This document shows, one piece after another, positions 8,763 to 16,046 of a DNA stretch of 32,992 bases (its first letter is position 1; each line of letters opens with the position of its first letter). The notes under the pieces were generated by a model. That model saw nothing but the letters and a program-made list of their open reading frames with translations. It ran no database searches and was not told where the DNA came from. Source of the DNA: an uncultured bacterium. Its GTDB lineage: Bacteria > Bipolaricaulota > Bipolaricaulia > UBA7950 > UBA9294. The position numbers and the translations under genes are program-made. The stretch covers positions 1-32,992 of the forward strand of contig CAIMCX010000057.1 in assembly GCA_903839615.1 (NCBI GenBank). The letters run 5' to 3'.

Positions 8763-10961
8763 ATGAGAACGACCACAAGCGCGGCGAGGGGGAAACCCCT
8801 CGCCGTGGCTCTTCTCTTCCTGTTGTTGGCGTGCACCTCTGGGGTGGTATGGGGAGAGGGATCGCTGCAGGTTGAGCAATCGCTGAGCCCTGCGCAGATT
8901 AACGTCGCAGGGGTGGGTACCAAACCGGATGCGGCGACGATCGACGTTTCGCTGATCGGACAGGGAGGCATCGAGAAGTACCCGGTCGACTGCGTTGTGG
9001 TCATTGACGCGTCGGCTTCTTCCCAGCTGGAGGACGCGAAGCAGTTCGCCTACGACCTTATCGGCCGATTGGGGAATGAGGATCGCGTGGCCGTCGTTTC
9101 GTTCGGAACGGTGGCGCGACTCGTCGTCCCGCTCACATGGGACAAGCTGGATGCGAAGGTAGCGATCAGCAACCTTGTAGGGGATAGCAAATCGGCTCTC
9201 GGGGCTGGCTTGCAGCTGGCTCGAGGGGAGCTCTTGAACTACGGGCGAGACGACGCCGTCCTGGCAATCGTTCTGATTGCGGACGGTCAGAACGACGTGG
9301 GCAGCGCACCGACGGTGGAAGGCATGGTGGCCGGGGAGACGGGGATTCGAATCGTCACCGCCGGACTCACGCCGATCATCAACAGGGCGCTTCTCAAGGG
9401 TCTCGCGGAGCAGTCTGACGGGCTCTATGTTTCCGATCTATCGTCGGACTCGGTAGACCGCGTGAGCGACAGCCTGCAGATCACGGCGGCCGCGACGGAC
9501 GTCGTTGTCACGAAGCACATCCCGCTGGGGCTGCACTTCGTCGGATCGACTCCGACAGCATCGCAGGTTCGCACCGAACGGGATGGATCGACGACCGCGA
9601 CATGGCAAGTCGCCAAAGTCGGTCTCGGCCAAGTGGTGCAGATCGAGGCGAAGTTCGACGCACCAGCCAAGGGGAGTCTGCCGACGGATGACCTCTCCAC
9701 GGTGAGTTATCAGGACTTCCGCGGCGTCGTGCGCAAGGCGTCCATTTCGCCGCTCATTCTCTCGGTGATCATGCCGAACCGCGCTCCCGTCGCGGCGTTC
9801 TCGTTTGACCCGGCAGGCCCCTCCTCAGGGGAGACGGTGGCGTTCCGCGACCAGTCGCGGGACATCGACGATGGGGACCAGGTCGTCGGCTGGCAGTGGA
9901 ACTTCGGTGATGGAGCCACAAGCAACGTGGTGAAGCCCGACCACAGCTATGCTGCGGCAGGAACTTACAGCGTGACGCTGCGTGTGACGGACAGCCACGG
10001 CGCCGAGTCCGATGCCGCGACTCGCACTCTCACGATCGGAAACGGGAAGCCCGTTCCGAGCATCGCCCTGCGGGAGCCCGGGACTCTTCGGGTCCTCACC
10101 TCGGCGTTGATCGGCGTCGACGTGCTGCTCGACGCGAGCGCATCGCACGACTTGGACGGATCGATCGTTCGCTACGGATGGGACCTCGACAACGACGGGG
10201 TCGTGGATCAGACGTCGGACAAGCCGACGCTCAGTGTGTCCTTCCCTGTAGCCGGCGACAGCACCGTGGGATTGACGGTGACAGACGACTACGGGAACTC
10301 CGTGCGGACCACGGCAACGTTCCCCGTGGTATCGAGTCTCACAACGCAGCGGACGATTGATACGTACTTGCCGAACGATGCGACGGTCGCGGGGGCGGTC
10401 GTGAGCGCTACGCTCACCATCACGGCGAACGCATCGCTCGACGGAATGGCCGTGAGCGAGAGCCTGCCGTCGGGATGGACGTTCCGGTCCGTCGAGGCGG
10501 ACGGGGCGACCGTGCGGACGACGGCAACCTCGGCGGAGTGGGTTTTCGCCGAGCGGCTCGTGGGCGGAACACAGAACTCCGTTCGCGAGATCCGCTATGA
10601 GCTGACCGCGCCGGCCGGGACGCCGACCGAAGAGCGAAGCTTCATCACGTTGCGGGGCACCGTCTCGAGTTCGTCGCCGCGGATCAACGAGACGACCTCG
10701 GGCGAAGACAAGATCACGTTGCTCAAGTACCTGTCGATCCCCGTTGCGATCTCGTGCTGGAACACAGCGACCTCTGCCGTCGATCTCAAGCTCGGAGTGG
10801 GTGGGACGATCGCGTTCGACCAGATCCAGTACGCGGTATCGCTCTGGGTCTCCGGCGGCGTTGTGCCACGGACGAATAACGGGACGATCGACCTGGCTAC
10901 ATTGGAGGGCCTCATTGCCTATTGGCTGACCGGAAGCTCGGTCTACGACCCGCTCCCGTAG
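8763..10961 (+). CDS. Secreted VWA-PKD-PKD-DUF11-like protein with C-terminal WLTG module
   Basis: The 732-residue protein starts at an ATG behind GAGGAG with a 10-base spacer. Its N-terminal signal could be cleaved at 'VWG-EG' or lipidated at 'LLLAC' (Cys24). A von Willebrand A domain spans about residues 75-245: MIDAS 'DASAS' (82-86), 'SKSALGAGL' where Ser replaces the usual Thr, and 'IADGQND' with Asp174. Two PKD domains follow, at about 342-427 ('WQWNFGDGATS') and 430-523 ('YGWDLDNDGVVDQ'). A DUF11-like domain is next (about 527-640, 'VSESLPSGWTFRSVE'). The last 80 residues are the module also seen in the previous gene, ending 'IAYWLTGSSVYDPLP' at the very C-terminus. VWA and PKD domains suggest metal-dependent adhesion or protein contact at the surface. 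Confidence 0.9.
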   Translation: MRTTTSAARGKPLAVALLFLLLACTSGVVWGEGSLQVEQSLSPAQINVAGVGTKPDAATIDVSLIGQGGIEKYPVDCVVVIDASASSQLEDAKQFAYDLIGRLGNEDRVAVVSFGTVARLVVPLTWDKLDAKVAISNLVGDSKSALGAGLQLARGELLNYGRDDAVLAIVLIADGQNDVGSAPTVEGMVAGETGIRIVTAGLTPIINRALLKGLAEQSDGLYVSDLSSDSVDRVSDSLQITAAATDVVVTKHIPLGLHFVGSTPTASQVRTERDGSTTATWQVAKVGLGQVVQIEAKFDAPAKGSLPTDDLSTVSYQDFRGVVRKASISPLILSVIMPNRAPVAAFSFDPAGPSSGETVAFRDQSRDIDDGDQVVGWQWNFGDGATSNVVKPDHSYAAAGTYSVTLRVTDSHGAESDAATRTLTIGNGKPVPSIALREPGTLRVLTSALIGVDVLLDASASHDLDGSIVRYGWDLDNDGVVDQTSDKPTLSVSFPVAGDSTVGLTVTDDYGNSVRTTATFPVVSSLTTQRTIDTYLPNDATVAGAVVSATLTITANASLDGMAVSESLPSGWTFRSVEADGATVRTTATSAEWVFAERLVGGTQNSVREIRYELTAPAGTPTEERSFITLRGTVSSSSPRINETTSGEDKITLLKYLSIPVAISCWNTATSAVDLKLGVGGTIAFDQIQYAVSLWVSGGVVPRTNNGTIDLATLEGLIAYWLTGSSVYDPLP

Positions 10962-10966
10962 AGGGG

Positions 10967-10983
10967 GCGGGTCGCGGACCCGC
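10967..10983 (+). other. Intercistronic hairpin after the VWA-PKD gene
   Basis: GCGGGTC-GCG-GACCCGC is a perfect 7-bp stem with a 3-nt loop, starting 5 bases after the stop codon. A second inverted repeat (TTGCG...CGCAA) follows before the ribosome site of the next gene. No U-run is seen. Confidence 0.55.
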
Positions 10984-11037
10984 AATCAACAGAAAGGGGT
11001 TGCGGGTTCGCGATCGCAAGGTGAAGAAGGAGGGGGC

Positions 11038-11733
11038 ATGCGAAGAGGGATTCGCATCGGTTTCATTGGGTTAGTGATCGCTGCCGCCACTGCGTGCGCG
11101 GTGCAAGCCGCATGGAAAGCGGACTTTACGCCGTCAAAGTGGAACCCCGCGGTAGGGGATGTGGTGAACTTCTCCGTCTGCGATTCGTGCTTGGGCAGCG
11201 GAGGCGTGTACCGGTATCTGTGGGACTTCAACAACGACGGCACAGTGGACGTCGACACCGACGCCGAAGTCGTCGCGTGCACGTTCAACGCACCTGGCTT
11301 CTACGAAGTGAAGCTGACTGTGCGCGATGCGGGGGGACGGGAACAGACAAGGACGAAGGGCGTCGTCGCCGGGGACTACCCTGTGTACTGCATTCGCGAA
11401 CTCGTCCCCCAGAACGACGGGACAATGCTGGTGTCAATGACTGTCCATGTTGTGTCGCAATGCAGTGCGGCGGGACTCAGAGAGTGGATCCCTGCAGGGT
11501 GGCGCCCTGAGGTGGTAGACCAAGGCACCACGATGTTCGCGCCCTATTTCCCTGAGACGCGCGAGCTTGACGCAGCGTGGGCTTCCGTAGCACCGGGCGA
11601 CGAATTGGTCTTCACGTACAGTCTCGACTCCAGCTATGCTTCGCAGGTGAAGACACTCTCAGGTGAGATCAGCGCGTACGTCAAGGGAGATCGCATCCCC
11701 GAGTCGGTGTGCGGCGAGTTGAGTCTGCCCTAG
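11038..11733 (+). CDS. Secreted PKD / DUF11-like small protein
   Basis: The 231-residue protein starts at an ATG 4 bases after AAGGAGG. The signal peptide is 'IGFIGLVIAAATACAVQA', probably cut before Ala-Trp. One PKD domain follows (about 27-112): 'YRYLWDFNNDGTVDVDTD', then 'APGFYEVKLTVRDAGG'. The second half resembles the DUF11-like domain of the two upstream genes ('GLREWIPAGWRPEVVD'), but the protein lacks the WLTG module and ends 'CGELSLP'. Cysteines are more frequent than in its neighbours. It is the last member of a co-directional set of PKD proteins and is followed by a strong terminator. Confidence 0.88.
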   Translation: MRRGIRIGFIGLVIAAATACAVQAAWKADFTPSKWNPAVGDVVNFSVCDSCLGSGGVYRYLWDFNNDGTVDVDTDAEVVACTFNAPGFYEVKLTVRDAGGREQTRTKGVVAGDYPVYCIRELVPQNDGTMLVSMTVHVVSQCSAAGLREWIPAGWRPEVVDQGTTMFAPYFPETRELDAAWASVAPGDELVFTYSLDSSYASQVKTLSGEISAYVKGDRIPESVCGELSLP

Positions 11734-11763
11734 GAGGGAAGCGGAACGCCTATCTGGCGTTGG

Positions 11764-11800
11764 AGCGGGCGGCGCGGATCAAGCGCCGTCCGCTTTCTCT
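11764..11800 (+). terminator. Rho-independent terminator closing the PKD cluster
   Basis: AGCGGGCGGCGC / GCGCCGTCCGCT form a 12-bp stem (one G-T pair) around a 7-base loop, followed by TTCTCTC. A smaller perfect hairpin, AACGCC-TATCT-GGCGTT, sits just upstream at 11745-11761. The loop of the main hairpin contains the stop codon of the convergent minus-strand gene. Confidence 0.65.
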
Positions 11801-12324
11801 CGCTCGCTCCCGGACGAGGCGGTCGCACCTGCCGAGTTGGCCACGCGAGCACTCTGCCACATCGCAATGGCGAGTAGAACGAGAACGCCGAGCGCAGTGC
11901 CGAGGGCGGCGGGGAAGCCGAGCGTCGGATGGATGACGAGCCCCCCCGCAGCTAGCGCGAAGGCGGCCGCCGCTGTGCTCAGTGCCTGGAGGGCGTAGCG
12001 ACGAGCGATGCGGCGCCTGCCGTGCGGCGGGAGGTCCAGGATCAACCGGTGCATCGTGATGGCGTCCCACGCGAAGAGCGTCGCCGTTGCGGCCGCGAGC
12101 CCAAGCAGGGTGGATCCCCGCGCTGCCGTGATACCGGCGGCTGCGAGACCGAGGAAGAGAAAGAGACCATGGGCTGGCATCCTCGGCCGGACGGCAAGGA
12201 TGAGAACCCAGATCGCGCCGAGAAGCGCGGCAAGCATGGGTTCGTAGAACGGCCCAGTCCGCGCGAAGGCAAGCGAGAGGCTGAGAGAAGACAGCCCGGC
12301 AAGGACGAGGGCCACGGCGTTCAC
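11779..12324 (-). CDS. Multi-pass membrane protein of unknown function
   Basis: The 181-residue protein starts at a GTG at 12324 that overlaps the DUF58 stop (GTGA), behind an excellent GAGAGGAGGT site. The longer ORF-track version starting at 12756 is an out-of-frame extension through DUF58. It contains about five hydrophobic segments ('AVALVLAGLSSLSLSLAF', 'MLAALLGAIWVLILAV', 'LFLFLGLAAAGITAA', a helix near 'STAAAAFALAAGGLVI', and 'ALGTALGVLVLLAIAMW') and a charged cytoplasmic loop 'PPHGRRRIARRYA'. The family is not recognised. Its place as last gene of the MoxR-DUF58 operon suggests it belongs to that membrane-associated system. Confidence 0.8.
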   Translation of the reverse strand: MNAVALVLAGLSSLSLSLAFARTGPFYEPMLAALLGAIWVLILAVRPRMPAHGLFLFLGLAAAGITAARGSTLLGLAAATATLFAWDAITMHRLILDLPPHGRRRIARRYALQALSTAAAAFALAAGGLVIHPTLGFPAALGTALGVLVLLAIAMWQSARVANSAGATASSGSEREKADGA

Positions 12325-13610
12325 TGCGACCTCCTCTCGATGCCGCGGTTTAGTTGGGCGGCCCGAATCGCCACCGCGAGCGGCTGCATCACACTCCACG
12401 GAATGACCTCGACGCCCATCGACTCCATGATGCGGAAGTCCGTCGCCATCTCCAATGTCCTCGTTCGGACGGCCAAATCGAGCGCGGCATCGGGCTTCTC
12501 CGCTGAGCGCTCCAGTTCGAGCGAGTCCACATAGAAGACTAGAACGGAGCAACCGCGTGCGCGCAGCTTGGCGGCCACCAGGGCGTCGCCGCTTCGTGAG
12601 AGAGGGCTCACGACCACGATCTGCGAGCCGCTGGGCAACATCTGCAGCGGGAGGTTGGCGAGATCCTCGAACGCATAGCTCCTTGCAGGATGGGCACGTG
12701 CGATCGTGCCAAGGATCTTCTCTAGGTGAAAGCGTCCGCCAGCGGGCTCGATCCAATCGACCGTTTGGCCGTAGAGAAGGAATCCAACGCGGTTGCCGCG
12801 ACGCATGAAATGCGCCGCGAGACTCGCCGCGGCGCGACAGGAAGGTTCGAACGTCGACTCGCCGTTCGTTCGGACGTGGGCCGTCACACGCACATCGAGG
12901 ACGACGATGACGTCCGTCATTCGTTCGTCTTCATACTCGTTGACGAACGGCCGACCGTACTTAGCGTAGGCGCGCCAATTCACCCGTCGGATGTCGTCGC
13001 CGGGGACGTAGCCGCGGCAACCGAAGAACTCGACTCCGGATCCGGCGACGCGGGCCTTCACCGGGCCTACGGCGGTGTGAGTCTTGCGCGGACGGATGGC
13101 GACAGCCGGAAGGGGCTCGACGCAGGGGAGCGCTGCGACGTAGGTCGGGCAGTCGAAGCGATAGTCCTCGAGGGACAGGCCGGCGCGAGCCCAGATGAGA
13201 ACGCGAAGCGTGCTTTGCACATGGACGCCGCGGGGAACCCGGAGGTCGTAGGCGGCGGTGACCGGTTCACTGCGATGTAGGGGACCGCAGTAGCCGGGCT
13301 CGCCCGAAACGAGCGTCATGTCGTCAGAGAGCTCGTCCAACACGGCGGCGAACGCTACGTCCGGCCCGTTGTTGGTCACGCAGATGGTCATCGTGACGAC
13401 GTCTCCCTCGGTCACGCGACCCATCGATGGGGTGCGAGTGGCCTCCAGCACGGGCCGCCGCATCATGGCATGGGAGAGAGCCAGCGATGCTGCGTAGACG
13501 AGGGGAGGCACGCCCAAGAGAAGAAGTGCCGGTGAGCGTCCGTAGAGGCCGGCGACGAGGAATGCGGCGCCGAACAGGAGTCCGACGGGCAACCGGCGAT
13601 CGTTTCGCAT
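12321..13610 (-). CDS. DUF58-family protein
   Basis: The start chosen is the ATG at 13610, one base after the moxR stop, giving 429 residues; the ORF-track ATG at 13640 overlaps moxR. Two N-terminal hydrophobic helices ('LPVGLLFGAAFLVAG', 'ALLLLGVPPLVYAASLAL') are followed by a beta-rich region. The DUF58 hallmark comes next: 'FFGCRGYVPGDDIRRVNWR' with 'YAKYGRPFVNEYEDE'. The remainder resembles a VWA-like fold ('DVIVVLDVR'). DUF58 proteins regularly accompany MoxR ATPases, and the pair is thought to act in assembly or activation of envelope or metal-binding complexes. The stop overlaps the next start by four bases. Confidence 0.9.
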   Translation of the reverse strand: MRNDRRLPVGLLFGAAFLVAGLYGRSPALLLLGVPPLVYAASLALSHAMMRRPVLEATRTPSMGRVTEGDVVTMTICVTNNGPDVAFAAVLDELSDDMTLVSGEPGYCGPLHRSEPVTAAYDLRVPRGVHVQSTLRVLIWARAGLSLEDYRFDCPTYVAALPCVEPLPAVAIRPRKTHTAVGPVKARVAGSGVEFFGCRGYVPGDDIRRVNWRAYAKYGRPFVNEYEDERMTDVIVVLDVRVTAHVRTNGESTFEPSCRAAASLAAHFMRRGNRVGFLLYGQTVDWIEPAGGRFHLEKILGTIARAHPARSYAFEDLANLPLQMLPSGSQIVVVSPLSRSGDALVAAKLRARGCSVLVFYVDSLELERSAEKPDAALDLAVRTRTLEMATDFRIMESMGVEVIPWSVMQPLAVAIRAAQLNRGIERRSQ

Positions 13611-13611
13611 C

Positions 13612-14562
13612 CTACGAGACCTTCGGGACGACGGCCGCATCGAGCACGGACTGGACGACGGCCTCGGTTGAAGCGTGGCGCGTCCAGAATTCCGGCCTGA
13701 GAATCATCCGGTGTGCGAGGGCCGCGACGGCGAATCGCTTCACGTCGTCGGGGATGACGTAGTCGCGCCCTTCGATGGCCGCCCAGGCGCGCGAGAGTTT
13801 GAATAGAGCCAAAGACCCTCGTGGACTCGCTCCGACGTACACGCTGGGATGCGCGCGGGTTCGGGCGACAAGATCCACGATGTAGGCGCCGAGTTCCTCA
13901 TCGACGATCACTGCCTCGACGGCTTGGCGCATGGCAAGAAGCTCCTCGGAACCCGTCACGCGATCGAGCGCCACCTCGTCGTCCCGGCGAGCTGCGCGCC
14001 GGCGCAGGATCTCCCTCTCTTCGAGCTCGGTTGGATAGCCTACGGCGAGACGGATCATGAACCGGTCGAGCTGAGCTTCGGGAAGCGGGAAGGTGCCCTC
14101 GTATTCGATCGGGTTCTGTGTGGCCAGCACGATGAAGGGTTGAGGAAGTCGTCGCGTGTCCCCGGCGATCGATACCTGCATCTCCTGCATCGCCTCGAGG
14201 ACGGCCGACTGGGTCTTCGGGGTGGCCCGGTTTACCTCATCTGCGAGGACGACGTTGGCGAAGATGGGGCCGGGCGCAAGCACGAACTGGCCGGTCTTCT
14301 GGTCGAGGATGTGGGATCCGGTGATGTCGCCGGGCAGGAGGTCCGGAGTGAACTGGATTCGGCGGAAGTCAAGGCCGAGGACGCGGGCGAAGCTCCGCGC
14401 GATCAGAGTTTTCGCGAGTCCCGGATTGTCGACGAACAGGACGTGGCCGCCGGCCAGCACCGCGGCCGCGACCTGTCGAAGGACGTCATCCTTGCCCACC
14501 ACTGCGCGGCCGACCTCCTGGACAATGGCCGCCGACCGCTCCTTGACCTCCGCTACGTTCAT
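13612..14562 (-). CDS. MoxR-family AAA+ ATPase
   Basis: The 316-residue length fits the family. The Walker A region is 'VDNPGLAKT' (about 44-52). Most MoxR proteins have E-G-x-P-G-L-x-K-T, so the first glycine is Asp here, while the G-x-x-K-T core is kept. Walker B is 'VVLADEVNRA' (about 104-113), and 'LATQNPIEYEGTFPLPEAQLDRF' (read in parts) carries sensor 1 and the MoxR signature. MoxR ATPases act as chaperones for partner complexes. AGGAGG lies 5 bases before the ATG, and the previous stop abuts the start (TAGATG). It sits between two membrane proteins and DUF58 in one operon. Confidence 0.95.
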   Translation of the reverse strand: MNVAEVKERSAAIVQEVGRAVVGKDDVLRQVAAAVLAGGHVLFVDNPGLAKTLIARSFARVLGLDFRRIQFTPDLLPGDITGSHILDQKTGQFVLAPGPIFANVVLADEVNRATPKTQSAVLEAMQEMQVSIAGDTRRLPQPFIVLATQNPIEYEGTFPLPEAQLDRFMIRLAVGYPTELEEREILRRRAARRDDEVALDRVTGSEELLAMRQAVEAVIVDEELGAYIVDLVARTRAHPSVYVGASPRGSLALFKLSRAWAAIEGRDYVIPDDVKRFAVAALAHRMILRPEFWTRHASTEAVVQSVLDAAVVPKVS

Positions 14563-15105
14563 CTACGCCTCCTGTTGTTGACGTTCGAGTTCCGCGAGGG
14601 TCTCCTCTACGAGGTGGACGAACTCGTCTCCAGACAAGTGGAGAGTTCCTTCGCGCGCGAGAAACTTGGCGACCTTCGGGTTTCGCTCGCGGAGACGTCG
14701 CTTTGAGGTCTCCCACGCGGATTCCTCCGTTCCGCCGTACTGACAGACCGCGACATCGGCAGCGAGGCGAGCTAGGCGTGCATGGACGCGTGAGCGGGCC
14801 AGTCGACTGCCTTCCACGGCGCGGAGGGCGTCCACGATCGGTGCCAGAGACCCGGACGGCAGAGCCGGCGGTTCCGGATCGCGGAGCCTGTGCCAGTGAG
14901 GGCGAACGCGGAACGCAAGAGCCAGCAGGACGGGAGTCGCAAACACCGTGGGAACGACCCACAGAACGGCCTGGGGGAGAACTGCGATGGCCTCCCAGAA
15001 CGTGGCCCCGTGCCGCATGGGCACTGTCAGCGCGCCGACGAAGAGAAAGACGAGCAAGAGAACCGCAACGCCGACCCATCCGAGCGAAGACGGCTTCTCG
15101 CTCAT
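14563..15105 (-). CDS. Two-helix membrane protein of the MoxR operon
   Basis: The 180-residue protein has two hydrophobic segments (about 10-30, 'VGVAVLLLVFLFVGALTV', and about 42-66, 'VLPQAVLWVVPTVFATPVLLALAF'). A soluble, mostly helical and charged C-terminal half follows, ending 'EETLAELERQQQEA'. The start ATG overlaps the stop of the DUF4129 gene (ATGA). There is no strong ribosome site, which fits translational coupling. I do not recognise a named domain. Small membrane proteins at this position are usual in MoxR/DUF58/DUF4129 operons. Confidence 0.8.
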   Translation of the reverse strand: MSEKPSSLGWVGVAVLLLVFLFVGALTVPMRHGATFWEAIAVLPQAVLWVVPTVFATPVLLALAFRVRPHWHRLRDPEPPALPSGSLAPIVDALRAVEGSRLARSRVHARLARLAADVAVCQYGGTEESAWETSKRRLRERNPKVAKFLAREGTLHLSGDEFVHLVEETLAELERQQQEA

Positions 15106-16046
15106 GCGCTTGCGGGGGCCGACTGTGCGGCGAGGCTGTCGCGAAGTTCTGTCAGACAGCGGATAGCCTGCGGCGCCAGAGGATCGTCGGGCCGACGTCC
15201 GTAGCGCACAAGCTCGAACAGCGACGTGAGTTCCTCGAGCGGCGCGCCGCCGAGTCCCAGCGCTTCGAGAGAACGGACGAACTCACGCGGCGTAAGCGGA
15301 CTCGGATCGACGCCGGACGACGCGGCGTAGGCGCGCATCACATCGCGATAGCACTCCTCGACGACGCCGGCCGCGTCACGCCCCAGATGAAGGCGATGAA
15401 GCGCGAAGTCAACCGAGTCGCGAATGCGTTCCTCACTGCGGGCGGGAACGGCGAACCTTCGAGGCCTGGCCCGAAGAGCACCGACGACGATGCCGGTGCA
15501 CGCGCCGAGTGCGAGGAGACCGACAACCAACTGGAGGAGACTGGACGTCGCTCGAGCCTCTCCTCCCGGCGTGTTCGACACTTCCTGCGCCCGGGAGATC
15601 GGGGCGGCGGTCGTCTCGTCGGCGGGGGCAGGCTGCTCGACCTTCGACTCGGGAGCCTGCTCGATCCCTTGCGCCGATTCCATCATGCGCATCCGAATGA
15701 CGAGGGCGAAGGCGACCATCACAAAGAGCACGAGGACGGTTGCAGGCAGAGAGCGGCGGCGAGGCTTCATCGGTTGCGTGAGTTGCGTAGCGATGAAGAC
15801 GAGCAGGGCGAGGACAACCAGGCCGAGCGGTCCGTAGGCCAGGATGTAGTCCGCCGTCCGAAGAGGCTGATCGGGTCCCGCACTGAGCTGGTAGGCCGAT
15901 GCGGGGATTCTCTCACCGATTGTCTCGTCGAACGCGCTTCCCTCCGTCAGCTTCACCTGGCCGAGCGAAGCGGCGAGGAAGACGGTGAGGAGCACGAGTG
16001 CCGCAAGGCTGGCGACAGTGACCCAGGGGGCGGCGCGGCGAGTCAA
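15102..16046 (-). CDS. DUF4129-domain membrane protein
   Basis: The ORF-track start at 16121 lies inside aspS and has no ribosome site. A TTG at 16046 (overlapping the aspS stop as TTGA, 4 bases after GGAGG) or the GTG at 16049 is more likely; the exact start is uncertain. The protein has about 314 residues with hydrophobic segments near 'VTVASLAALVLLTVFLAASL', 'YGPLGLVVLALLVFIAT', 'LPATVLVLFVMVAFALVI' and 'LLQLVVGLLALGACTGIVVG'. The C-terminal 100 residues are the DUF4129 helical domain: 'VVEECYRDVMRAYA', 'LTPREFVRSLE', 'LTSLFELVRYGRRP'. This family commonly travels with MoxR and DUF58. Confidence 0.85.
   Translation of the reverse strand: MTRRAAPWVTVASLAALVLLTVFLAASLGQVKLTEGSAFDETIGERIPASAYQLSAGPDQPLRTADYILAYGPLGLVVLALLVFIATQLTQPMKPRRRSLPATVLVLFVMVAFALVIRMRMMESAQGIEQAPESKVEQPAPADETTAAPISRAQEVSNTPGGEARATSSLLQLVVGLLALGACTGIVVGALRARPRRFAVPARSEERIRDSVDFALHRLHLGRDAAGVVEECYRDVMRAYAASSGVDPSPLTPREFVRSLEALGLGGAPLEELTSLFELVRYGRRPDDPLAPQAIRCLTELRDSLAAQSAPASA

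Noticed and set aside
12325-12756. N-terminal extension of the small membrane protein at 11779
   Set aside because: It overlaps DUF58 in another frame. A GTG with GAGAGGAGGT at the DUF58 stop is the better start.
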